From Hydractinia symbiolongicarpus (lineage: Eukaryota > Cnidaria > Hydrozoa > Anthoathecata > Hydractiniidae): a DNA stretch of 64,000 nt. Positions 34,664 to 47,160 of the stretch are shown here, piece after piece. Both the position numbers and the translations under genes were made by a program. The stretch spans positions 19,417,001 to 19,481,000 of the forward strand of contig NC_079885.1 of assembly GCF_029227915.1 (NCBI RefSeq), in the 5' to 3' direction. The notes under the pieces were generated by a model, which ran no database searches, was not told the DNA's origin, and saw only the letters and a list, made by a program, of their open reading frames with translations. Numbering within the stretch: the stretch's first letter is position 1; each line of letters opens with the position of its first letter.

Positions 34664-34735
34664 TCCCGTGTGGTCTAGTGGTTAGGATCCGGCGCTCTCA
34701 AAGCCGTAGCGGGGCTTCGATTCCCCGCCCGAGAG
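34664..34735 (+). pseudogene. tRNA-Glu pseudogene, class H
   Basis: C38 and C39 are both A, so the top pair of the anticodon stem is lost. The variable loop has lost a base and the T loop has gained one (CTTCGATT) around an intact CGGGG/CCCCG stem. Confidence 0.75.
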
Positions 34736-35195
34736 TATACGATTTTACAACATTACATATTCTCGAATCCTGCCTTTGCCACTTTAAAATAATGTGGTAG
34801 TGTGAAGGCATCTATGGATTTGGTCCATCTAACAGGAAATGATTAATGCAGTACCTCAGCGTTTCCACTAACTTTTTCCGTATGTTTAAGAAACAAGTAC
34901 AAATTTTCTATTGCATAATAAAGGTTGAGGAAGATTTAAAAAACACATGTTGCGTCGAAGTGTCTGAAGGCTTTCAAGACACATTCTTTCTCCAATATTT
35001 TACTAACAGTCCGATGTGTAAGTTGGCGCTTTAATAACTTTGAGATCAGCATAATGGCCAATGGCGGTGTTTCTGATTTTTAACTCGGCATTTAAGACAT
35101 GTGAGAAACATTATCTCAAAAAACTTGCGCTAAAAGAACGTACGAACAACTGTTAAAGTAGCATTTCAATCGCGAAAATAATATCATCATGCATA

Positions 35196-35267
35196 TCCCG
35201 TGTGGTCTAGTGTTTAGGATCCGGCGCTCTCACCGCCGTAGCGGGGCTTCAATTCTCCACCCGAGAG
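35196..35267 (+). pseudogene. tRNA-Glu pseudogene, O-like
   Basis: The anticodon arm is consensus, the D loop has a G to T (gtgttta), and the 3' T-stem strand is decayed (CTCCA). The end is CCCGAGA. Confidence 0.75.
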
Positions 35268-35725
35268 TATGCGATTTTACAACATTTCCTATTGTCGAAT
35301 CCTGCCTTTGCCACTTTAAAATAATGTGGTAGTGTTAAGTCATTGATGGATTTGGTCTATCTAACAAAAAATGAACAATGCAGAACCTCAGCGTTTCCAC
35401 TAACTTTTTCCGTATGTTTAAGAAACAAGTACAACTTTTTAATTGCATAATAAAGGTTGAGGAAGATTTAGATAGTTCTTTGCGTCGAAGTGTTTGAAGG
35501 TTTTCAAGAGACATTCTTTCTCCAATATTTTACTAACAGACCGATATGTAACTTGGCGCTTTAATAACTTTGAGATCAGCATATTGGCCAATGGCGGTGT
35601 TTCTGATTTTTAACTCGCCATTTAAGACATGTGAGAAACATTATCTCAAAAAACTTGCGCTAAAAGAACGTACGAACAACTGTTAAAATAGCATTTCAAT
35701 CGCGAAAATAATATCATCATGCATA

Positions 35726-35796
35726 TCCCGTGTGGTCTAGTGGTTAGGATCCGGCGCTCTCAAAGCCGTAGCGAGCTTCAATTCTCCACCCGAGAG
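35726..35796 (+). pseudogene. tRNA-Glu pseudogene, class H
   Basis: 71 nt. AGCCG strand, with the 5' T-stem strand shortened to GCGAGC opposite CTCCA, so there is no T stem. Confidence 0.8.
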
Positions 35797-36257
35797 TATG
35801 CGATTTTACAACATTTCCTATTCTCGAATCCTGCCTTTGCCACTTTAAAATAATGTGGTAGTGTGAAGGCATTGATGGACTTGGTCCATCTAACAGAAAA
35901 TGAATAATGCAGTTCCTCAGCGTTTCCACTAACTTTTTCCGTATGTTTAAGAAACAAGTACAAATTTTCTATTGCATAATAAAGGTTGAGGAAGATTTAG
36001 AAAACAGTTCTTTGCGTCGAAGTGTTTGAAGGTTTTCAAGAGACATTCTTTCTCCAATATTTTACTAACAGACCGATATGTAACTTGGCGCTTTAATAAC
36101 TTTTAGATCAGCATATTGGCCAATGGCGGTGTTTCTGATTTTTAACTCGCCATTTAAGACATGTGAGAAACATTATCTCAAAAAACTTGCGCTAAAGGAA
36201 CGTACGTACAACTGTTAAAATAGCATTTCAATCGCGAAAATAATATCATCATGCATA

Positions 36258-36329
36258 TCCCGTGTGGTCTAGTGGTTAGGATCCGGCGCTCTCAAAGCCG
36301 TAGCGGGGCTTCAATTCCCCGCCCGAGAG
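36258..36329 (+). pseudogene. tRNA-Glu pseudogene, class H
   Basis: As 34664 but with A57 in the T loop (CTTCAATT). CGGGG/CCCCG still pairs. Confidence 0.75.
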
Positions 36330-36789
36330 TATACGATTTTACAACATTACATATTCTCGAATCCTGCCTTTGCCACTTTAAAATAATGTGGTAGTGTGAA
36401 GGCATCTATGGATTTGGTCCATCTAACAGGAAATGATTAATGCAGTACCTCAGCGTTTCCACTAACTTTTTCCGTATGTTTAAGAAACAAGTACAAATTT
36501 TCTATTGCATAATAAAGGTTGAGGAAGATTTAAAAAACACATGTTGCGTCGAAGTGTCTGAAGGCTTTCAAGACACATTCTTTCTCCAATATTTTACTAA
36601 CAGTCCGATGTGTAAGTTGGCGCTTTAATAACTTTGAGATCAGCATAATGGCCAATGGCGGTGTTTCTGATTTTTAACTCGGCATTTAAGACATGTGAGA
36701 AACATTATCTCAAAAAACTTGCGCTAAAAGAACGTACGAACAACTGTTAAAGTAGCATTTCAATCGCGAAAATAATATCATCATGCATA

Positions 36790-36861
36790 TCCCGTGTGGT
36801 CTAGTGTTTAGGATCCGGCGCTCTCACCGCCGTAGCGGGGCTTCAATTCTCCACCCGAGAG
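36790..36861 (+). pseudogene. tRNA-Glu pseudogene, copy of 35196
   Basis: Consensus anticodon arm, gtgttta D loop, CTCCA T strand. Confidence 0.75.
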
Positions 36862-37319
36862 TATGCGATTTTACAACATTTCCTATTGTCGAATCCTGCC
36901 TTTGCCACTTTAAAATAATGTGGTAGTGTTAAGTCATTGATGGATTTGGTCTATCTAACAAAAAATGAACAATGCAGAACCTCAGCGTTTCCACTAATTT
37001 TTTCCGTATGTTTAAGAAACAAGTACAACTTTTTAATTGCATAATAAAGGTTGAGGAAGATTTAGATAGTTCTTTGCGTCGAAGTGTTTGAAGGTTTTCA
37101 AGAGACATTCTTTCTCCAATATTTTACTAACAGACCGATATGTAACTTGGCGCTTTAATAACTTTGAGATCAGCATATTGGCCAATGGCGGTGTTTCTGA
37201 TTTTTAACTCGCCATTTAAGACATGTGAGAAACATTATCTCAAAAAACTTGCGCTAAAAGAACGTACGAACAACTGTTAAAATAGCATTTCAATCGCGAA
37301 AATAATATCATCATGCATA

Positions 37320-37390
37320 TCCCGTGTGGTCTAGTGGTTAGGATCCGGCGCTCTCAAAGCCGTAGCGAGCTTCAATTCTCCACCCGAGAG
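37320..37390 (+). pseudogene. tRNA-Glu pseudogene, class H, copy of 35726
   Basis: Same 71-nt form without a T stem. Confidence 0.8.
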
Positions 37391-37848
37391 TATGCGATTT
37401 TACAACATTTCCTATTCTCGAATCCTGCCTTTGCCACTTTAAAATAATGTGGTAGTGTGAAGGCATTGATGGACTTGGTCCATCTAACAGAAAATGAATA
37501 ATGCAGTTCCTCAGCGTTTCCACTAACTTTTTCCGTATGTTTAAGAAACAAGTACAAATTTTCTATTGCATAATAAAGGTTGAGGAAGATTTAGAAAACA
37601 GTTTGCGTGGAAGTGTTTAAAGGTTTTCAAGAGACATTCTTTCTCCAATATTTTACTAACAGCCCGATATGTAACTTGGCGCTTTAGTAACTTTGAGATC
37701 AGCATATTGGCCAATAGCGGTGTTTCTGATTTTTAACTCGCCATTTAAGACATGTGAGAAACATTATCTCAAAAAACTTGCGCTAAAAGAACGTACGTAC
37801 AACTGTTAAAATAGCATTTCAATCGCGAAAATAATATCATCATGCATA

Positions 37849-37919
37849 TCCCGTGTGGTCTAGTGGTTACGATCCGGCGCTCTCACCGCCGTAGCGGGCA
37901 TTAATTCCCCGCCCGAGTG
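37849..37919 (+). pseudogene. tRNA-Glu pseudogene, class I
   Basis: 71 nt. G22 to C breaks the D stem, and the T arm reads CGGG, CATTAATT, CCCCG, so the B box is lost. The acceptor 3' end is CCCGAGT. Confidence 0.8.
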
Positions 37920-38377
37920 TATACGATTTTACAACATTTCCTGTTCTCAAATCCTGCCTTTGCCACTTTAAAATAATGTGGTAGTGTTAAGTCATTGATG
38001 GATTTGGTCTATCTAACAAAAAATGAACAATGCAGAACCTCAGCGTTTCCACTAACTTTTTCCGTATGTTTAAGAAACAAGTACAACTTTTTAATTGCAT
38101 AATAAAGGTTGAGGAAGATTTAGATAGTTCTTTGCGGCGAAGTGTTTGAAGGTTTTCAAGAGACATTCTTTCTCCAATATTTTACTAATAGACCGATATG
38201 TAACTTGGCGCTTTAATAACTTTGAGATCAGCATATTGGCCAATGGCGGTGTTTCTGATTTTTAACTCGCCATTTAAGACATGTGAGAAACATTATCTCA
38301 AAAAACTTGCGCTAAAAGAACGTACGAACAACTGTTAAAATAGCATTTCAATCGCGAAAATAATATCATCATGCATA

Positions 38378-38449
38378 TCCCGTGTGGTCTAGTGGTTAGG
38401 ATCCGGCGCTCTCAAAGCCGTAGCGGGGCTTCAATTCTCCACCCGAGAG
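38378..38449 (+). pseudogene. tRNA-Glu pseudogene, class H
   Basis: AGCCG strand, GGGGC/CTCCA T arm, CCCGAGA end. The spacer after it begins 'gtatgccatttt', keeping T4. Confidence 0.78.
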
Positions 38450-38906
38450 TATGCCATTTTACAACATTTCCTATTCTCGAATCCTGCCTTTGCCACTTTA
38501 AAATAATGTGGTAGTGTGAAGGCATTGATGGACTTGGTCCATCTAACAGAAAATGAAAAATGCAGTTCCTCAGCGTTTCCACTAACTTTTTCCGTATGTT
38601 TAAGAAACAAGTACAAATTTTCTATTGCATAATAAAGGTTGAGGTAGATTTAGAAAACAGTTTGCGTGGAAGTGTTTAAAGGTTTTCAAGAGACATTCTT
38701 TCTCCAATATTTTACTAACAGCCCGATATGTAACTTGGCGCTTTAATAACTTTGAGATCAGCATATTGGCCAATGGCGGTGTTTCTGACTTTTAACTCGG
38801 CATTTAAGACATGTGAGAAACATTATCTCAAAAAACTTGCGCTAAAAGAACGCACGAACAACTGTTAAATAGCATTTCAATCGCGAAAATAATATAATCA
38901 TGCATA

Positions 38907-38978
38907 TCCCGTGTGGTCTAGTGGTTAGGATCCGGCGCTCTCACCGCCGTAGCGGGGCCTCGATTCCCCGCCCGAGAG
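38907..38978 (+). pseudogene. tRNA-Glu pseudogene, class J
   Basis: The anticodon arm and A box are consensus. CGGGG/CCCCG encloses an 8-base loop CCTCGATT. The acceptor end CCCGAGA leaves mismatches at 3-70 and 6-67. Confidence 0.7.
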
Positions 38979-39436
38979 TATACGATTTTACAACATTACC
39001 TATTCTCGAATCCTGTCTTTGCCATTTTAAAATAATGATGTAGTGTGAAGGCATTGATGGATTTGGTCCATCTAACAGAAAATGAATAATGCAGTACCTC
39101 AGCGTCTCCACTAACTTTTTCTGTATGTTTAAGAAATAAGTACAAATTTTCTATTGCATAATAAAGGTTGAGGAAGATTTAGAAAACACTTTGCATCGAA
39201 GTGTTTGAAGGTTTTTAAGAGACATTCTTTCTCCAATATTTTACTAATAGACCGATATGTAACTTGGCGCATTAATAACTTTGAGATCAGCATATTGGAC
39301 AATGGCGGTGTTTCTGATTTTTAACTCGCCATTTAAGACATGTGAGAAACATTATCTCAAAAAACTTGCGCTAAAAGAACGTACGAACAACTGTTAAAAT
39401 AGCATTTCAATCGCGAAAATAATATCATCATGCATA

Positions 39437-39508
39437 TCCCGTGTGGTCTAGTGATTAGGATCCGGCGCTCTCAAAGCCGTAGCGGGGCTTCAATTCTCCA
39501 CCCGAGAG
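39437..39508 (+). pseudogene. tRNA-Glu pseudogene, class H
   Basis: As 38378, with a D-loop G to A (gtgatta). Confidence 0.78.
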
Positions 39509-39965
39509 TATGCCATTTTACAACATTTCCTATTCTCGAATCCTGCCTTTGCCACTTTAAAATAATGTGGTAGTGTGAAGGCATTGATGGACTTGGTCCA
39601 TCTAACAGAAAATGAATAATGCAGTTCCTCAGCGTTTCCACTAACTTTTTCCGTATGTTTAAGAAACAAGTACAAATTTTCTATTGCATAATAAAGGTTG
39701 AGGAAGATTTAGAAAACAGTTTAAGTGGAAGTGTTTAAAGGTTTTCAAGAGACATTCTTTCTCCAATATTTTACTAACAGCCCGATATGTAACTTGGCGC
39801 TTTAATAACTTTGAGATCAGCATATTGGCCAATGGCGGTGTTTCTGACTTTTAACTCGGCATTTAAGACATGTGAGAAACATTATCTCAAAAAACTTGCG
39901 CTAAAAGAACGCACGAACAACTGTTAAATAGCATTTCAATCGCGAAAATAATATCATCATGCATA

Positions 39966-40037
39966 TCCCGTGTGGTCTAGTGGTTAGGATCCGGCGCTCT
40001 CAAAGCCGTAGCGGGGCTTCAATTCTCCACCCGAGAG
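39966..40037 (+). pseudogene. tRNA-Glu pseudogene, class H
   Basis: Directly follows another class H locus, breaking the alternation and marking a one-unit duplication. D loop consensus. Confidence 0.78.
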
Positions 40038-40494
40038 TATGCCATTTTACAACATTTCCTATTCTCGAATCCTGCCTTTGCCACTTTAAAATAATGTGGT
40101 AGTGTGAAGGCATTGATGGACTTGGTCCATCTAACAGAAAATGAATAATGCAGTTCCTCAGCGTTTCCACTAACTTTTTCCGTATGTTTAAGAAACAAGT
40201 ACAAATTTTCTATTGCATAATAAAGGTTGAGGAAGATTTAGAAAACAGTTTAAGTGGAAGTGTTTAAAGGTTTTCAAGAGACATTCTTTCTCCAATATTT
40301 TACTAACAGCCCGATATGTAACTTGGCGCTTTAATAACTTTGAGATCAGCATATTGGCCAATGGCGGTGTTTCTGACTTTTAACTCGGCATTTAAGACAT
40401 GTGAGAAACATTATCTCAAAAAACTTGCGCTAAAAGAACGCACGAACAACTGTTAAATAGCATTTCAATCGCGAAAATAATATCATCATGCATA

Positions 40495-40565
40495 TCCCGC
40501 GTGGTCTAGTGGTTACGATCCGGAGCTCTCACCGCCGTAGCGGGCAGTAATTCCCCGCCCGAGTG
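40495..40565 (+). pseudogene. tRNA-Glu pseudogene, class I
   Basis: TCCCGCG acceptor, G22 to C, C30 to A in the anticodon stem, T arm CAGTAATT. Confidence 0.8.
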
Positions 40566-41022
40566 TATACGATTTTACAACATTTCCTGTTCTCAAATCC
40601 TGCCTTTGCCACTTTAAAATAATGTGGTAGTGTGAAGGCATTGATGGTCTTGGTCCATCTAACAGAAAATGAATAATGCAGTACCTCAGCGTTCCCACTA
40701 ACTTTTTCCGTATGTTTAAGAAACAAGTACAAATTTTCTATTGCATAATAAATGTTGAGAAAGATTTAAAAAACACTTTGCGTCGAAATGGTTAAAGGTT
40801 TTCCAGAGACATTCTTTCTCCAATATTTTACTAACAGCCCGATATGTAACTTGGCGCTTTAATAACTTTGAGATCAGCATATTGGCCAATGGCGGTGTTT
40901 CTGACTTTTAACTCGGCATTTAAGACATGTGAGAAACATTATCTCAAAAAACTTGCGCTAAAAGAACGCACGAACAACTGTTAAATAGCATTTCAATCGC
41001 GAAAATAATATAATCATGCATA

Positions 41023-41094
41023 TCCCGTGTGGTCTAGTGGTTAGGATCCGGCGCTCTCACCGCCGTAGCGGGGCCTCGATTCCCCGCCCGAGAG
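41023..41094 (+). pseudogene. tRNA-Glu pseudogene, class J
   Basis: Same sequence as 38907. Confidence 0.7.
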
Positions 41095-41552
41095 TATACG
41101 ATTTTACAACATTACCTATTCTCGAATCCTGTCTTTGCCATTTTAAAATAATGATGTAGTGTGAAGGCATTGATGGATTTGGTCCATCTAACAGAAAATG
41201 AATAATGCAGTACCTCAGCGTCTCCACTAACTTTTTCCGTATGTTTAAGAAATAAGTACAAATTTTCTATTGCATAATAAAGGTTGAGGAAGATTTAGAA
41301 AACACTTTGCATCGAAGTGTTTGAAGGTTTTTAAGAGACATTCTTTCTCCAATATTTTACTAATAGACCGATATGTAACTTGGCGCATTAATAACTTTGA
41401 GATCAGCATATTGGACAATGGCGGTGTTTCTGATTTTTAACTCGCCATTTAAGACATGTGAGAAACATTATCTCAAAAAACTTGCGCTAAAAGAACGTAC
41501 GAACAACTGTTAAAATAGCATTTCAATCGCGAAAATAATATCATCATGCATA

Positions 41553-41624
41553 TCCCGTGTGGTCTAGTGATTAGGATCCGGCGCTCTCAAAGCCGTAGCG
41601 GGGCTTCAATTCTCCACCCGAGAG
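41553..41624 (+). pseudogene. tRNA-Glu pseudogene, class H
   Basis: Copy of 39437 with the gtgatta D loop, 2116 bases on. Confidence 0.78.
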
Positions 41625-42081
41625 TATGCCATTTTACAACATTTCCTATTCTCGAATCCTGCCTTTGCCACTTTAAAATAATGTGGTAGTGTGAAGGCAT
41701 TGATGGACTTGGTCCATCTAACAGAAAATGAATAATGCAGTTCCTCAGCGTTTCCACTAACTTTTTCCGTATGTTTAAGAAACAAGTACAAATTTTCTAT
41801 TGCATAATAAAGGTTGAGGAAGATTTAGAAAACAGTTTAAGTGGAAGTGTTTAAAGGTTTTCAAGAGACATTCTTTCTCCAATATTTTACTAACAGCCCG
41901 ATATGTAACTTGGCGCTTTAATAACTTTGAGATCAGCATATTGGCCAATGGCGGTGTTTCTGACTTTTAACTCGGCATTTAAGACATGTGAGAAACATTA
42001 TCTCAAAAAACTTGCGCTAAAAGAACGCACGAACAACTGTTAAATAGCATTTCAATCGCGAAAATAATATAATCATGCATA

Positions 42082-42153
42082 TCCCGTGTGGTCTAGTGGT
42101 TAGGATCCGGCGCTCTCACCGCCGTAGCGGGGCCTCGATTCCCCGCCCGAGAG
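42082..42153 (+). pseudogene. tRNA-Glu pseudogene, class J
   Basis: As 41023. The spacer differs, reading 'aattgtctattgtat' after it. Confidence 0.7.
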
Positions 42154-42611
42154 TATACGATTTTACAACATTACCTATTCTCGAATCCTGTCTTTGCCAT
42201 TTTAAAATAATGTGGTAGTGTGAAGGCATTGATGGATTTGGTCCATCTAACAGAAAATGAATAATGCAGTACCTCAGCGTCTCCAATAACTTTTTCCGTA
42301 TGTTTAAGAAATAAGTACAAATTGTCTATTGTATAATAAAGGTTGAGGAAGATTTAGAAAACACTTTGCATCGAAGTGTTTGAAGGTTTTTAAGAGACAT
42401 TCTTTCTCCAATATTTTACTAACAGACCGATATGTAACTTGGCGCTTTAATAACTTTGAGATCAGCATATTGGACAATGGCGGTGTTTCTGATTTTTAAC
42501 TCGCCATTTAAGACATGTGAGAAACATTATCTCAAAAAACTTGCGCTAAAAGAACGTACGAACAACTGTTAAAATAGCATTTCCATCGCGAAAATAATAT
42601 CATCATGCATA

Positions 42612-42683
42612 TCCCGTGTGGTCTAGTGGTTAGGATCCGGCGCTCTCAAAGCCGTAGCGGAGCTTCAATTCTCCACCCGAGAG
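42612..42683 (+). pseudogene. tRNA-Glu pseudogene, class H
   Basis: AGCCG strand, with the T arm further changed to GGAGC/CTCCA. Confidence 0.78.
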
Positions 42684-43141
42684 TATGCGATTTTACAACA
42701 TTTCCTATTCTCGAATCCTGCCTTTGCCACTTTAAAATAATGTGGTAGTGTGAAGGCATTGATGGACTTGGTCCATCTAACAGAAAATGAATAATGCAGT
42801 TCCTCAGCGTTTCCACTAACTTTTTCCGTATGTTTAAGAAACAAGTACAAATTTTCTATTGCATAATAAAGGTTGAGGAAGATTTAGAAAACAGTTTGCG
42901 TGGAAGTGTTTAAAGGTTTTCAAGAGACATTCTTTCTCCAATATTTTACTAACAGCCCGATATGTAACTTGGCGCTTTAGTAACTTTGAGATCAGCATAT
43001 TGGCCAATAGCGGTGTTTCTGATTTTTAACTCGCCATTTAAGACATGTGAGAAACATTATCTCAAAAAACTTGCGCTAAAAAAACGTACGTACAACTATT
43101 AAAATAGCATTTCAATCGCGAAAATAATATCATCATGCATA

Positions 43142-43212
43142 TCCCGTGTGGTCTAGTGGTTACGATCCGGCGCTCTCACCGCCGTAGCGGGCATTAATTC
43201 CCCGCCCGAGTG
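43142..43212 (+). pseudogene. tRNA-Glu pseudogene, class I
   Basis: Same 71-nt form as 37849 with G22 to C. Confidence 0.8.
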
Positions 43213-43670
43213 TATACGATTTTACAACATTTCCTGTTCTCAAATCCTGCCTTTGCCACTTTAAAATAATGTGGTAGTGTTAAGTCATTGATGGATTTGG
43301 TCTATCTAACAAAAAATGAACAATGCAGAACCTCAGCGTTTCCACTAACTTTTTCCGTATGTTTAAGAAACAAGTACAACTTTTTAATTGCATAAAAAAG
43401 GTTGAGGAAGATTTAGATAGTTCTTTGCGGCGAAGTGTTTGAAGGTTTTCAAGAGACATTCTTTCTCCAATATTTTACTAACAGACCGATATGTAACTTG
43501 GCGCTTTAATAACTTTGAGATCAGCATATTGGCCAATGGCGGTGTTTCTGATTTTTAACTCGCCATTTAAGACATGTGAGAAGCATTATCTCAAAAAACT
43601 TGCGCTAAAAGAACGTACGAACAACTGTTAAAATAGCATTTCAATCGCGAAAATAATATCATCATGCATA

Positions 43671-43742
43671 TCCCGTGTGGTCTAGTGGTTAGGATCCGGC
43701 GCTCTCAAAGCCGTAGCGGGGCTTCAATTCTCCACCCGAGAG
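43671..43742 (+). pseudogene. tRNA-Glu pseudogene, class H
   Basis: Same sequence as 38378. Confidence 0.78.
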
Positions 43743-44200
43743 TATGCCATTTTACAACATTTCCTATTCTCGAATCCTGCCTTTGCCACTTTAAAATAAT
43801 GTGGTAGTGTGAAGGCATTGATGGACTTGGTCCATCTAACAGAAAATGAATAATGCAGTTCCTCAGCGTTTCCACTAACTTTTTCCGTATGTTTAAGAAA
43901 CAAGTACAAATTTTCTATTGCATAATAAAGGTTGAGGAAGATTTAGAAAACAGTTTGCGTGGAAGTGTTTAAAGGTTTTCAAGAGACATTTTTTCTCCAA
44001 TATTTTACTAACAGCCCGATATGTAACTTGGCGCTTTAGTAACTTTGAGATCAGCATATTGGCCAATAGCGGTGTTTCTGATTTTTAACTCGCCATTTAA
44101 GACATGTGAGAAACATTATCTCAAAAAACTTGCGCTAAAAGAACGTACGTACAACTGTTAAAATAGCATTTCAATCGCGAAAATAATATCATCATGCATA

Positions 44201-44271
44201 TCGTGTGTGGTCTAGTGGTCACGATCCGGCGCTTTCACCGCCGTAGCGGGCATTAATTCCCCGCCCGAGTG
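44201..44271 (+). pseudogene. tRNA-Glu pseudogene, class I, anticodon TTC
   Basis: The loop CTTTCAC gives anticodon TTC, the other glutamate anticodon. The acceptor begins TCGTGTG and G22 is C. The T arm is of the TTAATT type. Confidence 0.75.
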
Positions 44272-44728
44272 TATACGATTTTACAACATTTCCTGTTCTC
44301 AAATCCTGCCTTTGCCACTTTAAAATAATGTGGTAGTGTGAAGGCATTGATGGTCTTGGTCCATCTAACAGAAAATGAATAATGCAGTACCTCAGCGTTC
44401 CCACTAACTTTTTCCGTATGTTTAAGAAACAAGTACAAATTTTCTATTGCATAATAAATGTTGAGAAAGATTTAAAAAACACTTTGCGTCGAAATGGTTA
44501 AAGGTTTTCCAGAGACAATCTTTCTCCAATATTTTACTAACAGCCCGATATGTAACTTGGCGCTTTAATAACTTTGAGATCAGCATATTGGCCAATGGCG
44601 GTGTTTCTGACTTTTAACTCGGCATTTAAGACATGTGAGAAACATTATCTCAAAAAACTTGCGCTAAAAGAACGCACGAACAACTGTTAAATAGCATTTC
44701 AATCGCGAGAATAATATAATCATGCATA

Positions 44729-44800
44729 TCCCGTGTGGTCTAGTGGTTAGGATCCGGCGCTCTCACCGCCGTAGCGGGGCCTCGTTTCCCCGCCCGAGAG
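44729..44800 (+). pseudogene. tRNA-Glu pseudogene, class J
   Basis: As 38907 but with A58 to T (CCTCGTTT). Confidence 0.75.
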
Positions 44801-45257
44801 TATACGATTTTACAACATTACCTATTCTCGAATCCTGTCTTTGCCAATTAAAAATAATGTGGTAGTGTGAAGGCATTGATGGATTTGGTCCATCTAACAG
44901 AAAATGAATAATGCAGTACCTCAGCGTTTCCACTAACTTTTTCCGTATGTTTAAGAAATAAGTACAAATTTTCTATTGCATAATAAAGGTTGAGGAAGAT
45001 TTAGAAAACACTTTGCGTCGAAGTGTTTGAAGGTTTTTAAGAGACATTCTTTCTCCAATATTTTACTTACTGCCCGATATGTAACTTGGCGCTTTAATAA
45101 CTTTGAGATCAGCATATTGGCCAATGGCGGTGTTTCTGATTTTTAACTCGGCATTTAAGACATGTGAGAAACATTATCTCAAAAAATTGCGCTAAGAGAA
45201 CGTACGTACAACTGTTATAATAGCATTTTAATCGCGAAAATAACATCATCATGCATA

Positions 45258-45329
45258 TCCCGTGTGGTCTAGTGGTTAGGATCCGGCGCTTTCACCGCCG
45301 TACCTGGACTTCGATTGCCCGCAAGAGAG
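45258..45329 (+). pseudogene. tRNA-Glu pseudogene, class K, anticodon TTC
   Basis: Anticodon TTC with a perfect anticodon stem. T arm TGGAC, TTCGATT, GCCCG: the 53-61 pair is flipped from G-C to C-G, while 52-62 is A-C. The acceptor end CAAGAGA leaves two mismatches. T4 is present. Confidence 0.7.
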
Positions 45330-45679
45330 TATACGATTTTAAAACATTTCCTATTGTCGAATCTTGCCATTAAAACTTTATAAAAATGTGGTAGTGTTAA
45401 GTCATTGATGGATTTATTCCATCTAACAGAAAATGAATATTGCAGAACCTCAGCGTTTCCACTAACTTCTTCCGTATATTTAAGAAACGAGTACAAATTT
45501 TTAATTGCATAATAAAGGTTGAGGAAGATTTAGAAAATTGGCCAATGGTGGTGTTTCTTAATTTTAACTCGGCATTTAAGATATGTGAGGAACATTATCT
45601 CAAAAATTGTGCGCTGAAAGAACGTAGGTACAACTGTTACAATAGCATTTCAATCGGGAAAATAATATCATCATGCATA
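45330..45679 (+). repeat. Short spacer with 107-bp deletion
   Basis: The K-to-L spacing is 422 instead of 529. 'gatttagaaa' joins directly to the palindrome ATTGGCCAAT at 45537-45546. The same junction is found in all six K-L spacers. Confidence 0.88.
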
Positions 45680-45751
45680 TCCCGCGTGTTCTAGTGGGTA
45701 GAGTCCGGCGCTCTCACCGCCGTGGCCGGGGTTCGATTCACCGCATGGGAG
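45680..45751 (+). pseudogene. tRNA-Glu pseudogene, class L
   Basis: The D arm reads TTCT, AGTGGGTA, GAGT and cannot pair properly. The anticodon arm is perfect with CTC. T-stem strand CACCG has one mismatch; acceptor TCCCGCG/CATGGGA has a C-A mismatch at 6-67. T4 is present. Confidence 0.65.
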
Positions 45752-46209
45752 AATACGATTTTACAACATTTCCTATTGTCGAATCTTGCCACTGCCGCTT
45801 TAAAATAATGTGGTAGTGTTAAGTCATTGATGGATTTGGTCCATCTAACATAAAATGAATAATGCAGTACCTCAGCGTTTCCACTAACTTTTTCCGTATG
45901 TTTAAGAAACAAGTAGAAATTTTCTATTGCATAATAAATGTTGAGAAAGATTTAAAAAACACTTTTCGTCGAAATGCTTGAAGGTTTTCAAGAGACATTC
46001 TTTCTCCAATATTTTACTAACAGCCCGATATGTAACTTGGCGCTTTAATAACTTTGAGATCAGCATATTGGCCAATGGCGGTGTTTCTGACTTTTAACTC
46101 GGCATTTAAGACATGTGAGAAACATTATCTCTAAAAACTTGCGCTAAAAGAACGCACGAACAACTGTTAAAATAGCATTTCAATCGCGAAAATAATATCA
46201 TCATGCATA

Positions 46210-46281
46210 TCCCGTGTGGACTAGTGGTTAGGATCCGGCGCTCTCACCGCCGTAGCGGGGTTTCAATTCCCCGCCCGAGTG
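46210..46281 (+). pseudogene. tRNA-Glu pseudogene, class M
   Basis: T11 to A breaks the D stem and A box (ggactag). T loop TTTCAATT, end CCCGAGT. Confidence 0.72.
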
Positions 46282-46738
46282 TATACGATTTTACAACATT
46301 TCCTATTCTCGAATCCTGCCTTTACCACTTTAAAATAATGTGGTAGTGTGAAGGCATTGATGGATTTGGTCCATCTAACCGAGAATGAAAAATGCAGAAC
46401 CTCAGCGTTTCCTCTAACTTTTTCCGCACTTTAAGAAACAAGTACAAATTTTCAATTGCATAATAAGGGTTGAGGAAGATTTAGAAAGTACTTTGCGTCG
46501 AAGTGTTTGAAGGTTTTCGAGAAACATACTTTCTCCAATATTTTACTAACAGCCCGAGATGTAACTTGGTGCTTTAAAAACTTTGAGATCAGCATATTAG
46601 CCAATGGCGGTGTTTCTGTGTTTTATCTCAGCATATGAGATATGTGAGAAATATTATCTCAAAAAGCTTGCCCTGAAAGAACGTACGTACAACTGTTAAA
46701 ATAGCATTTTAATCAAGAAATAAATATCATCAAGCATA

Positions 46739-46810
46739 TCCCGAGTGGTCTAGTGGTTAGGATCCGGCGCTTTCACCGCCGTACCTGGACTTCGATTGCC
46801 CGCAAGAGAG
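46739..46810 (+). pseudogene. tRNA-Glu pseudogene, class K, anticodon TTC
   Basis: As 45258, with T6 to A in the acceptor (TCCCGAG). Confidence 0.72.
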
Positions 46811-47160
46811 TATACGATTTTAAAACATTTCCTATTGTCGAATCTTGCAATTAAAACTTTATAAAAATGTGGTAGTGTTAAGTCATTGATGGATTTATTC
46901 CATCTAACAGAAAATGAATATTGCAGAACCTCAGCGTTTCCACTAACTTCTTCCGTATATTTAAGAAACGCGTACAAATTTTTAATTGCATAATAAAGGT
47001 TGAGGAAGATTTAGAAAATTGGCCAATGGTGGTGTTTCTTAATTTTAACTCGGCATTTAAGATATGTGAGGAACATTATCTCAAAAATTGTGCGCTGAAA
47101 GAACGTAGGTACAACTGTTACAATAGCATTTCAATCGGGAAAATAATATCATCATGCATA

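Larger units (their letters stand above)
34410..36003 (+). repeat. Three-unit higher-order repeat, 1594 bp, first copy
   Basis: Loci 34664, 35196 and 35726. Repeated at 36004-37597 with near identity. Boundaries are placed where 'gatttagatagttc' and 'gatttagaaaacag' alternate. Confidence 0.8.
36004..37597 (+). repeat. Three-unit higher-order repeat, 1594 bp, second copy
   Basis: Loci 36258, 36790 and 37320 match 34664, 35196 and 35726 in order. Confidence 0.8.
37849..44800 (+). repeat. Alternating two-unit repeat, ~1059 bp
   Basis: Class H loci (38378, 39437, 41553, 42612, 43671, with an extra H at 39966) alternate with class I or J loci, mostly at 1059-base spacing. A pair of class I then J recurs 3706 bases apart (40495/41023 and 44201/44729). 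Confidence 0.8.
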
